Shown: in pieces, positions 58,033 to 64,000 of the stretch
Layout: every line of letters begins with the position of its first letter
Numbering within the stretch: the first letter of the stretch is position 1
Source of the DNA: Methylobacter tundripaludum
GTDB lineage: Bacteria > Pseudomonadota > Gammaproteobacteria > Methylococcales > Methylomonadaceae
Assembly: GCF_002934365.1 (NCBI RefSeq)
Contig: NZ_PTIY01000007.1
Coordinates: 1 to 64,000 of the forward strand
Length of the DNA: 64,000 bases
Reading direction: 5' to 3'
Made by a program: the position numbers and the translations under genes
Notes under the pieces: generated by a model
Databases searched by the model: none
The model's input: only the letters and a program-made list of their open reading frames with translations
Told to the model about the DNA's origin: nothing

Positions 58033-58136
58033 TAACCGGATCGACGTGGGATTTTAAAATAGCTTTTTGAATTCCGGCATAGCCATACAATTGGGCTATC
58101 CGGGGGGTTACAGGGAAAGCGGAAAGGGTCTTAACA

Positions 58137-58170
58137 CCATATCAGGAAACCGGATGGCATCCTGATATGG
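58137..58170. terminator. Hairpin after the first secreted helical protein gene
   Basis: CCATATCAGGA (58137-58147) pairs perfectly with TCCTGATATGG (58160-58170) around 12 bases, 12 bases beyond the stop of the minus-strand gene. No T tract on either side, so it may be a processing hairpin. Confidence 0.4.
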
Positions 58171-58181
58171 CCAGGTGAAGA

Positions 58182-58568
58182 TTAGATTAAGCTTTTCAAA
58201 GCTTCAAACTTTTTGGCTGCATCTTTTAATGCTTCTTCGGCTTCTTTTACCTTGGCTTCTTGAGCAAGTTTTCTGGCTGATTTCAGAACGTTATTGGCTT
58301 TTGAACGAGCTATATCAACTTTATCGTTAGCATTGATTTCTTTACTTGCATCGGATGCTTCTTTGATCAGATCGGCCAGTGCATCGCCTTCTGTGCCGTT
58401 AGCTATAGCGTCAAGGGCTGCCTTAATTTTTCCGGTTACCAAATCAATTGCATCAGCAGGAGCATATGTGATTCTGCCTTTATCTGTTTCAGCCAATACT
58501 GAAGTTGAAACAGCGCCCATAGAAGCTGCAATTAATAAAGACAGTAAGATTTTTTTTAAAATTTTCAT
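58182..58568 (-). CDS. Small secreted helical protein, paralogue 1
   Basis: A 128-residue protein with a signal peptide (KILKKILLSLLIAASMGAVS, cleavage after SVLA). The mature 100 residues are almost wholly helical and Ala/Lys/Glu-rich with heptad-like spacing (RSKANNVLKSARKLAQEAK, then EAEEALKDAAKKFEALKSLI). No cysteine or heme motif. It is clearly related to the next gene, sharing MKILKKI, the NG(T/S)..D.L..I.EA block and the KEAEE(A/T)LK ending. The pattern resembles small periplasmic four-helix proteins such as SmbP, but the His repeats of SmbP are missing. Function unknown. Confidence 0.85.
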   Translation of the reverse strand: MKILKKILLSLLIAASMGAVSTSVLAETDKGRITYAPADAIDLVTGKIKAALDAIANGTEGDALADLIKEASDASKEINANDKVDIARSKANNVLKSARKLAQEAKVKEAEEALKDAAKKFEALKSLI

Positions 58569-58733
58569 ATTGCACTCGACCTCAAGTCATTGTTATTTTT
58601 TGATTAAATTGGCTGTGTAACTATTAATGACAATAGCCCTACACCGGGAAAGATTTTAACACAGTTCGAAACTTATCAACCAGCTGTGGAGTGGTGAAAA
58701 GAGTGATTTTTAGCGAGTTTTATTTTGGAATTT

Positions 58734-58776
58734 AAAAAATCAGATTCAATCGCGGCGCTAAAATGATTGAATCTGA
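58734..58776 (-). terminator. Intrinsic terminator of paralogue 2
   Basis: On the minus strand, TCAGATTCAATC pairs with GATTGAATCTGA (58765-58776 and 58740-58751), 12 perfect base pairs, and is followed by a run of T (plus-strand A run 58734-58739). It lies 15 bases beyond the stop of the gene at 58792. Confidence 0.85.
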
Positions 58777-58791
58777 CTTAACGGCAGTTTG

Positions 58792-59187
58792 TTACTTATG
58801 TCCTGCGTCGTAAGTTACTTTCATTTCTTTGAATTGAGCTAAAGAAGCTTTTAATGTTTCTTCCGCTTCTTTGGTATTGCCCGCTTCAAAAGCTTCACGA
58901 GCCACTCTCAATTTATCGTTAGCTCTTTGACGAAGACGTTCGGTCAGTTCATAACGGAATTCTTTTTGCAGCTGGCGAGCTTCGGCAATGGCGGTCAGAG
59001 TGTCTTCTTTGCTGCCGTTTTTTTCGATTAAGCTGATTGCTTCTTCGATTTTAGCGATCGTGCCTTCAGCCGCTTCTCTAACTACCGCATTCGGATCTTT
59101 CTTTTCAGCAGCAAAAGCAGTCGATGAAATTGCAGCCACAGACATCGCCATAGCAAGTGAAATTACGATTTTTTTAAGTATTTTCAT
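58792..59187 (-). CDS. Small secreted helical protein, paralogue 2
   Basis: A 131-residue protein with a signal peptide (KILKKIVISLAMAMSVAAIS, cleavage after AFA). The mature part is helical and charged (AAEGTIAKIEEAISLIEKNG, EARQLQKEFRYELTERLRQR, KEAEETLKASLAQFKEMK). It is a tandem paralogue of the gene at 58182. The pair is separated by 223 bases that include a strong terminator, so each gene is transcribed alone. Its last residues (VTYDAGHK) carry the only histidine. Probably periplasmic; no known partner. Confidence 0.85.
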   Translation of the reverse strand: MKILKKIVISLAMAMSVAAISSTAFAAEKKDPNAVVREAAEGTIAKIEEAISLIEKNGSKEDTLTAIAEARQLQKEFRYELTERLRQRANDKLRVAREAFEAGNTKEAEETLKASLAQFKEMKVTYDAGHK

Positions 59188-59340
59188 TGATTATATAACC
59201 TGAATATTGTTGATATTTTGTGTCAGCATAACGATTAAAATGAGAGTTTATGCAAGAAAGCAAGAATTCAACATAATGAAAGGCTAATGCCGCAAGGCAT
59301 TCTAGCATAGAAAAATTAATTGTTCCTTTTTAAAAGCAAT

Positions 59341-59366
59341 AAAAACCCTTTTTAAATAAAGGGTTA
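59341..59366 (-). terminator. Intrinsic terminator of the DUF4124-SDR-CPXCG unit
   Basis: Read on the minus strand, AACCCTT pairs with AAGGGTT (59359-59365 and 59344-59350), followed by TTTTT (plus-strand A run 59341-59345). It lies about 50 bases beyond the stop of the CPXCG gene. Confidence 0.7.
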
Positions 59367-59417
59367 TCAAGGCTTACAAAAGCATCTGTTCTGCCATTCA
59401 GGTGAAAATAGGCGGAA

Positions 59418-59609
59418 TTATTCATCATCCCTTTTGATCTCTATCAACATTTCTCCCGCCTGATCTTCAGATACGATAAATAAAATCGGCGCGCAGCAAA
59501 CCGAACAGTCCTCGTAATATTGCTGCGGCCCGGAACTCGTATCTACCAACACATCTACGGATTCGCCGCAATAAGGGCAGGAGATCGTAATTTCATCAAG
59601 ATCGTGCAT
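59418..59609 (-). CDS. CPXCG-motif cysteine-rich protein
   Basis: A 63-residue acidic protein with two zinc-knuckle-like cysteine pairs: ISCPYCGESVDVLVD and YEDCSVCCAPILF. This is the small CPXCG family found widely in gammaproteobacteria; the cysteines probably bind one zinc. Function is unknown. It follows the SDR gene by two bases in one leftward transcript. Confidence 0.93.
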   Translation of the reverse strand: MHDLDEITISCPYCGESVDVLVDTSSGPQQYYEDCSVCCAPILFIVSEDQAGEMLIEIKRDDE

Positions 59610-59611
59610 TG

Positions 59612-60442
59612 TTAAACCCTTCTCACTAAGGCGTCCAACCAGGACATCGGCAGAATGCGTTTAAGAAAAGCAAACAAATAGGTCGGAAAAGTGACGTAAT
59701 AACGCATCTTTGGCCGTTTGGCTTCCAGCGCATGGATAACTTTTTCGGTCACGGCGGAAGCCGGTAAGGTAAAAGGAGCTGCCGGGCCTTCCTTTTGCAA
59801 ACGCGCTTCCATCGCTTTATAGGTTTCTTTATGGTAGCTGTGCGCCGGGTTTATATTTTTCTTGTACAGGGCAAAAGCGTTTTTCCTGAAGTCGCTCATA
59901 ATCGGCCCCGGTTCAATCAGCGAAATATGGATGCCGGCGCCGTAAAGCTCCAGGCGCAAGGTATCGGCCAAGCCTTCCAGCGCAAATTTGCTGGCGTTAT
60001 AAGCGCCCCGGTAAGTCATCGCGACGAGGCCTAATACAGAACTATTGTAGATAATCCGGCCATGCCCCTGTTCGCGCATCAACGGTATCACCAGGTTGGT
60101 CAGTTCATGAGTGCCGAACAGATTGGTTTCGAATTGAAATCGGAGCACATCGCGGCTTAAGTCTTCAACGGCGCCCGGTTGACCGAAAGCGCCGTTGTTA
60201 AACAACGCGTCGATTTTTCCGCCGCTTAGTTCAACCGCCAAGCCGACCGCATGTTGAATGCTGTTGCTGTCGGCCAAGTCCAGCTGTATTGCGGTAAAAC
60301 CTTCCTGTTGCAGCCGGGTCACATCTTCCGGTTTTCTGGCCGTAGCAATAACCTTATGTCCGCGTTTTTTTAATTCAACCGCAGTGGTGTGGCCGATGCC
60401 GGTAGAGCAGCCGGTGATTAATATTGTTTTCGATGAGTTCAT
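59612..60442 (-). CDS. Short-chain dehydrogenase/reductase
   Basis: A 276-residue classical SDR. The cofactor motif ITGCSTGIGHTTAVELKKRG (TGxxxGIG) suggests NADP or NAD; NNGAFG stands for the NNAG motif; the Ser-Tyr-Lys triad is seen as YNSSVLGLVAMTYRGAYNASKFALEG. The C-terminal 60 residues (VIHALEAKRPKMRYYVTFPTYLFAFLKRILP) contain a hydrophobic stretch, so it may touch the membrane. Substrate unknown. Its start overlaps the DUF4124 stop by four bases (ATGA). Confidence 0.93.
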   Translation of the reverse strand: MNSSKTILITGCSTGIGHTTAVELKKRGHKVIATARKPEDVTRLQQEGFTAIQLDLADSNSIQHAVGLAVELSGGKIDALFNNGAFGQPGAVEDLSRDVLRFQFETNLFGTHELTNLVIPLMREQGHGRIIYNSSVLGLVAMTYRGAYNASKFALEGLADTLRLELYGAGIHISLIEPGPIMSDFRKNAFALYKKNINPAHSYHKETYKAMEARLQKEGPAAPFTLPASAVTEKVIHALEAKRPKMRYYVTFPTYLFAFLKRILPMSWLDALVRRV

Positions 60443-61026
60443 TTAGGCGCTGACTGGGTTAATTCCTGCTCGGTAAAATGAAAGTTTTTTCCGCTGCTGC
60501 AATCGACTGAAAAAACCAATGCCTTTTTGCTGCTTGTTCCATGCAATTCGGATCCTTCAACACGATTGCACAGCCCTGAAGCCAACGCTTTTTCCGCCGC
60601 TTGTCTTCTTAAGCGTTCAATATCGGGAAGCCTGGCCTGGTAATTTTTGACCGGCTCGGGTAATTCGTCGAAATCATAAGGCGGAATAGAGAAAGCCGAG
60701 AATTTCTCGGGATTATTTTTAATGAGAAACCGGTTTTTTGCGCTTTCGCTCATCGCATCCTGTTTAAGCTGGTTCTGTTTTTTCAGCAATTGTTCTTGCT
60801 CCAGTTTTTCATCCTGCTGCTTTTGTTCTAAAACCTGTTTTTCCCGATCCGGTTCGTCGGGAGAATTAGCACTGCCTGTTTTGACATTAATTTCTACAGT
60901 CTTATGTTGCTGATCGCAGGATTTTGCTTGGTAATTTGTCTTGCCGGCAGCATCCGTGCATTTGTAAATCCCTGCAAAAGCACAGACGGAAAACAGGCTT
61001 CCTAAAATAAACAATGTAAATCGCAT
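60439..61026 (-). CDS. DUF4124 domain exported protein
   Basis: A 195-residue protein with a signal peptide (FTLFILGSLFSVCAFAG). DUF4124 follows directly (IYKCTDAAGKTNYQAKSCDQQ), a short beta domain common in envelope proteins of gammaproteobacteria. The middle (residues about 60-100) is a Glu/Lys/Gln-rich coiled coil, and the end carries two further cysteines. First gene of the DUF4124-SDR-CPXCG unit. Envelope role likely, exact function unknown. Confidence 0.9.
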   Translation of the reverse strand: MRFTLFILGSLFSVCAFAGIYKCTDAAGKTNYQAKSCDQQHKTVEINVKTGSANSPDEPDREKQVLEQKQQDEKLEQEQLLKKQNQLKQDAMSESAKNRFLIKNNPEKFSAFSIPPYDFDELPEPVKNYQARLPDIERLRRQAAEKALASGLCNRVEGSELHGTSSKKALVFSVDCSSGKNFHFTEQELTQSAPK

Positions 61027-61099
61027 GTTTTTCCTCGGTTGTTCTATCGATCGAAAGAGTATAAGAGATAAAGGCTATCGGGTAGATTTTTTGTGCAAG

Positions 61100-61311
61100 G
61101 TAATAACAATAAATTAAAAAATTTAACATCAACTATTATTATTAGCTAAGTGAAATCTTGTTGATAAGTCTTTTTCTATATTTAAAATCAACATGTTATT
61201 AGTGACGGTAAAATGCTGTTAAGGTTATCTGCATCCTGTGTGCAGATTGTGGATAACTACGCCGTTAATGTTATTCACAGGTTCATCCACAACTTATTAA
61301 GAATTTCTTAA
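61100..61311. other. AT-rich region with clustered DnaA boxes, candidate oriC
   Basis: TGTGGATAA (61248-61256) and TTATTCACA (61271-61279) are perfect DnaA boxes, and TCATCCACA (61283-61291) differs by one base. All lie within 44 bases. To the left is a very AT-rich stretch (about 61100-61200) that could unwind. To the right is the palindrome TTAAGAATTTCTTAA (61297-61311). The gap between the DUF4124 gene and moxR has no gene. This is a better origin candidate than either flank of dnaA, where only one box is found. Confidence 0.6.
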
Positions 61312-61470
61312 CAGAGTTGCTCTATGTTGCCCCAAGCCGGAACTGTATAAAATAAGCGCTTTTTCATTGAAAAATGATATTCAGGCAATATATCAAACCC
61401 GCTTGGTCCTTAATGTGTAAGGCTTTCGTACCGTGGATTTAAAAATAAACAACATCATGTCAGAACAACT

Positions 61471-62463
61471 ATGTTAGAAAACAACGGCAATACAAACACC
61501 GTCCAACCGGCATTGATACGGTTGAAAAACTATATTAACCAGGAGATCATCGGCCAGGATGTGCTGGTTGAACGGATGCTGATCGGATTGTTGGCTGACG
61601 GCCATATCCTGGTTGAAGGCGCTCCGGGACTTGCGAAGACCAGGGCTATCAGCGTGTTAAGCAAAGGTATACAAGGCGACTTTCACCGGGTGCAGTTCAC
61701 CCCCGATTTATTGCCGGCCGATTTAACCGGCACTGAAATTTACCGCCCGCAGCAAGGCACTTTTGAATTCCAGAAAGGGCCTTTGTTTCATAACCTGATC
61801 CTGGCCGATGAAATCAACCGGTCGCCGGCGAAAGTGCAGGCGGCGCTGCTGGAAGCGATGGCCGAGCGCCAAATAACCGTAGGCCAGGCGACTTATCCCC
61901 TGCCGAAATTGTTTATGGTGATGGCGACGCAAAATCCTATCGAGCAGGAAGGCACTTATCCGTTGCCGGAAGCGCAGCTGGATCGTTTTTTGCTGCATAT
62001 AAAAATCGATTATCCGAAAGCGGAACACGAAAAAAATATTTTGCATTTGGCCAGAACGGAAGCGCGTTCGGGCTCGGTAAAAAACAGCGGCCAGTTCGAG
62101 CCGATCGGGCAACAGACCTTGTTTGACGCACGCAATGAAGTGCTGGATCTGCACATGGCGGAAAGCCTTGAAAACTATTTGCTGCAAATTATTCTGGCGA
62201 CCCGCAATCCCGAAGCTTACGGGCAGGATTTGGCAATGTGGCTGCAATATGGCGCAAGCCCCAGAGCCAGCATCGCGCTGGACCGCTGTTCCAGGGCCAA
62301 AGCCTGGCTGGCGCAACGCGACTTCGTGACCCCGGAAGATATTCAGGACATGGCCTTTGACGTGTTGAGGCATCGCTTGATCCTGTCTTACGAAGCCGAG
62401 GCGGAGGGCATCACTACAGATCATTTTATTAAAGAACTTATCGCCAGAGTCGCCGTACCTTGA
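61471..62463 (+). CDS. MoxR-family AAA+ ATPase
   Basis: A 330-residue MoxR ATPase. Walker A is in ILVEGAPGLAKTRAISVLSKGI, followed by VQFTPDLLPADLTGTEIYRP; Walker B is in NLILADEINRSPAKVQAALLEAM; sensor 1 is in MATQNPIEQEGTYPLPEAQLDRF; the C-terminal lid has GASPRASIAL. MoxR proteins act as chaperones with VWA-domain partners to mature or insert metals into client enzymes. It heads an operon with DUF58, DUF4381 and a VWA gene (ATGA overlap with the next). Confidence 0.97.
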   Translation: MLENNGNTNTVQPALIRLKNYINQEIIGQDVLVERMLIGLLADGHILVEGAPGLAKTRAISVLSKGIQGDFHRVQFTPDLLPADLTGTEIYRPQQGTFEFQKGPLFHNLILADEINRSPAKVQAALLEAMAERQITVGQATYPLPKLFMVMATQNPIEQEGTYPLPEAQLDRFLLHIKIDYPKAEHEKNILHLARTEARSGSVKNSGQFEPIGQQTLFDARNEVLDLHMAESLENYLLQIILATRNPEAYGQDLAMWLQYGASPRASIALDRCSRAKAWLAQRDFVTPEDIQDMAFDVLRHRLILSYEAEAEGITTDHFIKELIARVAVP

Positions 62464-63434
62464 TGATTTTTGCTAAACAAGCTGGCCCGGCCAACGAATT
62501 GATTTCAGTGTCGTTAAAAACACTGGTCGATTTGGCGAGACCTGCGGCAGGCATAAAACTGAAACATTCGGCCATACGTTCCGGGCAAAGCGGCGGTTAT
62601 GTGTCCCGGTTCAAGGGGCGCGGCATGGAGTTTGAAGAGGCCCGTGTTTATCAGCCCGGCGACGACATACGCAGCATTGATTGGCGGGTTACCGCGCGTA
62701 CCGGCGAACCCCATACCAAAATGTTTCGCGAAGAACGGGAAAGGCCGGTGTTTATTTCCGTCGACGACCGTCCGGCGATGCACTTTGCCACGCGCGGCGT
62801 GTTTAAATCGGTGCTGGCCGCCAAACTTGCCGGTTTGCTGGCCTGGGCCGCCCAGCATCACGGCGACAGAATTGGCGGGCAGATATTTACCGGCAATGTA
62901 TGCCGTGAATTAAAGCCGCAAAACGGCAAACATGCGGTATTGCGGTTTTTAAATGCAATCAGCAGCAATCGCTTGGATCAAGTACAAGCGGAGACTAACG
63001 CCGCTTCCGCCATTACTTTGGAACAGGTGCTGGCAAGGCTTATCCAGCATGCGCGTCCCGGCAGTCTGGTTTATATCATCAGCGATTTTCGCGGCATCAA
63101 CGATCAGGCCGAAACCCATCTGGCAAAGCTGTCGCGGCATTGCGAGGTAGTGTTGATTTTTGTTTACGATCCGCTGGAGAGCCATTTGCCGGAAAAAGGC
63201 CGTTATCGTTTTATCGCCATGGATGGCGTGTATGCCGCAAGCCTGTCAGGAACAGGCGCGGCGACCGGCGACGAGCGGGATGTGGTTGTCGATACCCGCG
63301 ATAGGCAGCGGTTATTGAATTATCAGCAACATTTTACCCGGCGGCTGCATCAGCTGGAGCAGACAGCAAAAAAATTGGGCCTGGCGTTTATTCAATGCAG
63401 CACCACAGACGATCCGATACAACGTTTAAGATAA
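62460..63434 (+). CDS. DUF58 domain protein
   Basis: A 324-residue cytosolic protein. DUF58 is recognised by SGQSGGYVSRFKGRGMEFEEARVYQPGDDIRSIDWRVTARTGEPHTKMFREERERPVF; the C-terminal half has a degenerate von Willebrand A fold (LVYIISDFRG). Partner of MoxR in many gram-negative operons and perhaps an adaptor for its clients. Overlaps moxR by four bases; the next gene begins on the base after its stop. Confidence 0.95.
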   Translation: MMIFAKQAGPANELISVSLKTLVDLARPAAGIKLKHSAIRSGQSGGYVSRFKGRGMEFEEARVYQPGDDIRSIDWRVTARTGEPHTKMFREERERPVFISVDDRPAMHFATRGVFKSVLAAKLAGLLAWAAQHHGDRIGGQIFTGNVCRELKPQNGKHAVLRFLNAISSNRLDQVQAETNAASAITLEQVLARLIQHARPGSLVYIISDFRGINDQAETHLAKLSRHCEVVLIFVYDPLESHLPEKGRYRFIAMDGVYAASLSGTGAATGDERDVVVDTRDRQRLLNYQQHFTRRLHQLEQTAKKLGLAFIQCSTTDDPIQRLR

Positions 63435-63911
63435 ATGAACCCAACTCTCCTTAATTTGAAAGACATCCACGAACCCGAAGCCATAGGCTGGTGGCCTCCG
63501 GCTATCGGCTGGTGGATCTTGGCGGTGTCGATTCCGTTGCTGGTTATCTGCCTGATCTGGCTTTATAAAAAATTTACCCGCAAAACCGCGCTTAAAACCG
63601 CCGGCAAAATATTGTTGGAGATCAAACAGGATTCAGCCCGCGATAACTTGCAGAAATTATGCGATCTTTCCGTGCTGGTCAGGCGGGTAGCGATCAGCAT
63701 GTCGCCACGGGCAAAGGCCGCCGGATTAACCGGGCGGCAATGGCTGGCGTTTCTCGACAGTTCGGTCAAAGGCACGCCGTTCAGCGAAGGCATCGGCCAA
63801 TTGCTGGCCGATGCGCCCTATCGAAAAACGCCGCCCACGGAACTGGAAATTTCCCAATTAACCGACTTATGCGAAAGCTGGCTTAAATCCCAGGCTAAAT
63901 TAAAATCATGA
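63435..63911 (+). CDS. DUF4381 domain membrane protein
   Basis: A 158-residue protein of the DUF4381 family. Near the N terminus is DIHEPEAIGWWPPAIGWWILA with the family's WWPPA motif, leading into one membrane helix (LAVSIPLLVICLIWLY). The cytosolic part contains LCDLSVLVRRVAISMSPRAKAAGLTGRQWLAFLD. It is the third gene of the MoxR operon; its stop overlaps the next ATG by four bases. Confidence 0.95.
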   Translation: MNPTLLNLKDIHEPEAIGWWPPAIGWWILAVSIPLLVICLIWLYKKFTRKTALKTAGKILLEIKQDSARDNLQKLCDLSVLVRRVAISMSPRAKAAGLTGRQWLAFLDSSVKGTPFSEGIGQLLADAPYRKTPPTELEISQLTDLCESWLKSQAKLKS

Positions 63912-64000
63912 TTCACTTTGAATGGCCCTGGCTGTTGGCCGCTTTACCTTTGCCTTTGCTGATCCGCTGGCTGGTTTCAGCCGATATGCCTGCGGAACAG
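63908..64000 (+). CDS. VWA/BatA-like membrane protein, 5' part only
   Basis: Only the first 31 residues are in the window (IHFEWPWLLAALPLPLLIRW). This hydrophobic start with WPW..LALPLPLL is that of the BatA-type von Willebrand A membrane proteins that follow DUF4381 in MoxR operons. ATGA overlap with the previous gene supports the start. Call based on start and context. Confidence 0.8.
   Translation, partial: MIHFEWPWLLAALPLPLLIRWLVSADMPAEQ

Noticed and set aside
61471-64000. Methanol dehydrogenase maturation cluster (mxaRSACKL)
   Set aside because: MoxR-DUF58-DUF4381-VWA order is general in gram-negative bacteria, and no mxaF, mxaJ, mxaG or xoxF gene is in view, so a link to methanol oxidation cannot be claimed.

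Overview
The window is a bacterial chromosome segment from the replication-origin neighbourhood of a gammaproteobacterium. The core is gyrB-recF-dnaN-dnaA on the minus strand facing rpmH-rnpA-yidD-yidC-mnmE on the plus strand, with two perfect parS sites between gyrB and recF. Protein flavour, many PAS/GGDEF signalling proteins, glycogen phosphorylase, bacteriohemerythrin and numerous small palindromic repeats would suit a methanotroph-like (Methylococcales) genome. That lineage is an inference, because no methane or methanol oxidation gene is present to prove it.

Layout. 0-5.6 kb: an accessory block with an orphan ParD antitoxin and a 1662-residue SIR2 protein with a STAND-like middle. 5.7-20.9 kb: housekeeping and signalling (purK/purE, rmuC, a BLUF photoreceptor, hemL, a 1201-residue hybrid histidine kinase followed by an HDOD-REC-GGDEF protein, a ParA-like ATPase, glgP, murI). 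20.9-24.9 kb: a multicopper oxidase remnant, then an AAA ATPase/subtilisin pair of the IetAS type. 25-36 kb: housekeeping (trpC/trpD, mpl, an ankyrin protein, apaG/apaH, folA, an asparaginase, ppa, thyA, a DUF6880-like protein, lgt). 36-42.5 kb: a second accessory block with ParDE (toxin frameshifted), a 1234-residue nuclease-like/STAND protein, a TacA/TacT-type toxin-antitoxin pair and two MITE-like palindromic elements. 42.5-44.1 kb: a periplasmic cytochrome c with a molybdopterin-domain-like front half plus a DUF2272 lipoprotein. 44.2-54.3 kb: origin-region core genes. 54.5-58.0 kb: a decayed restriction gene, a PAS-GGDEF-EAL-CZB protein and a bacteriohemerythrin. 58.2-61.0 kb: two secreted helical paralogues, a CPXCG protein, an SDR enzyme and a DUF4124 protein. 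61.0-61.5 kb: an AT-rich gap with clustered DnaA boxes. 61.5-64 kb: a MoxR-DUF58-DUF4381-VWA operon cut by the window end.

How it fits together. Three separate defence-type insertions (SIR2/STAND, IetAS, nuclease-like/STAND with toxin-antitoxin pairs) sit between conserved housekeeping genes close to the origin, beside broken genes and mobile palindromic repeats, which looks like repeated gain and loss. The signalling proteins at 11.1 kb and 54.9 kb share the same two-helix membrane module and probably feed c-di-GMP or phosphorelay outputs. No tRNA, rRNA, CRISPR array or intact transposase gene was recognised.
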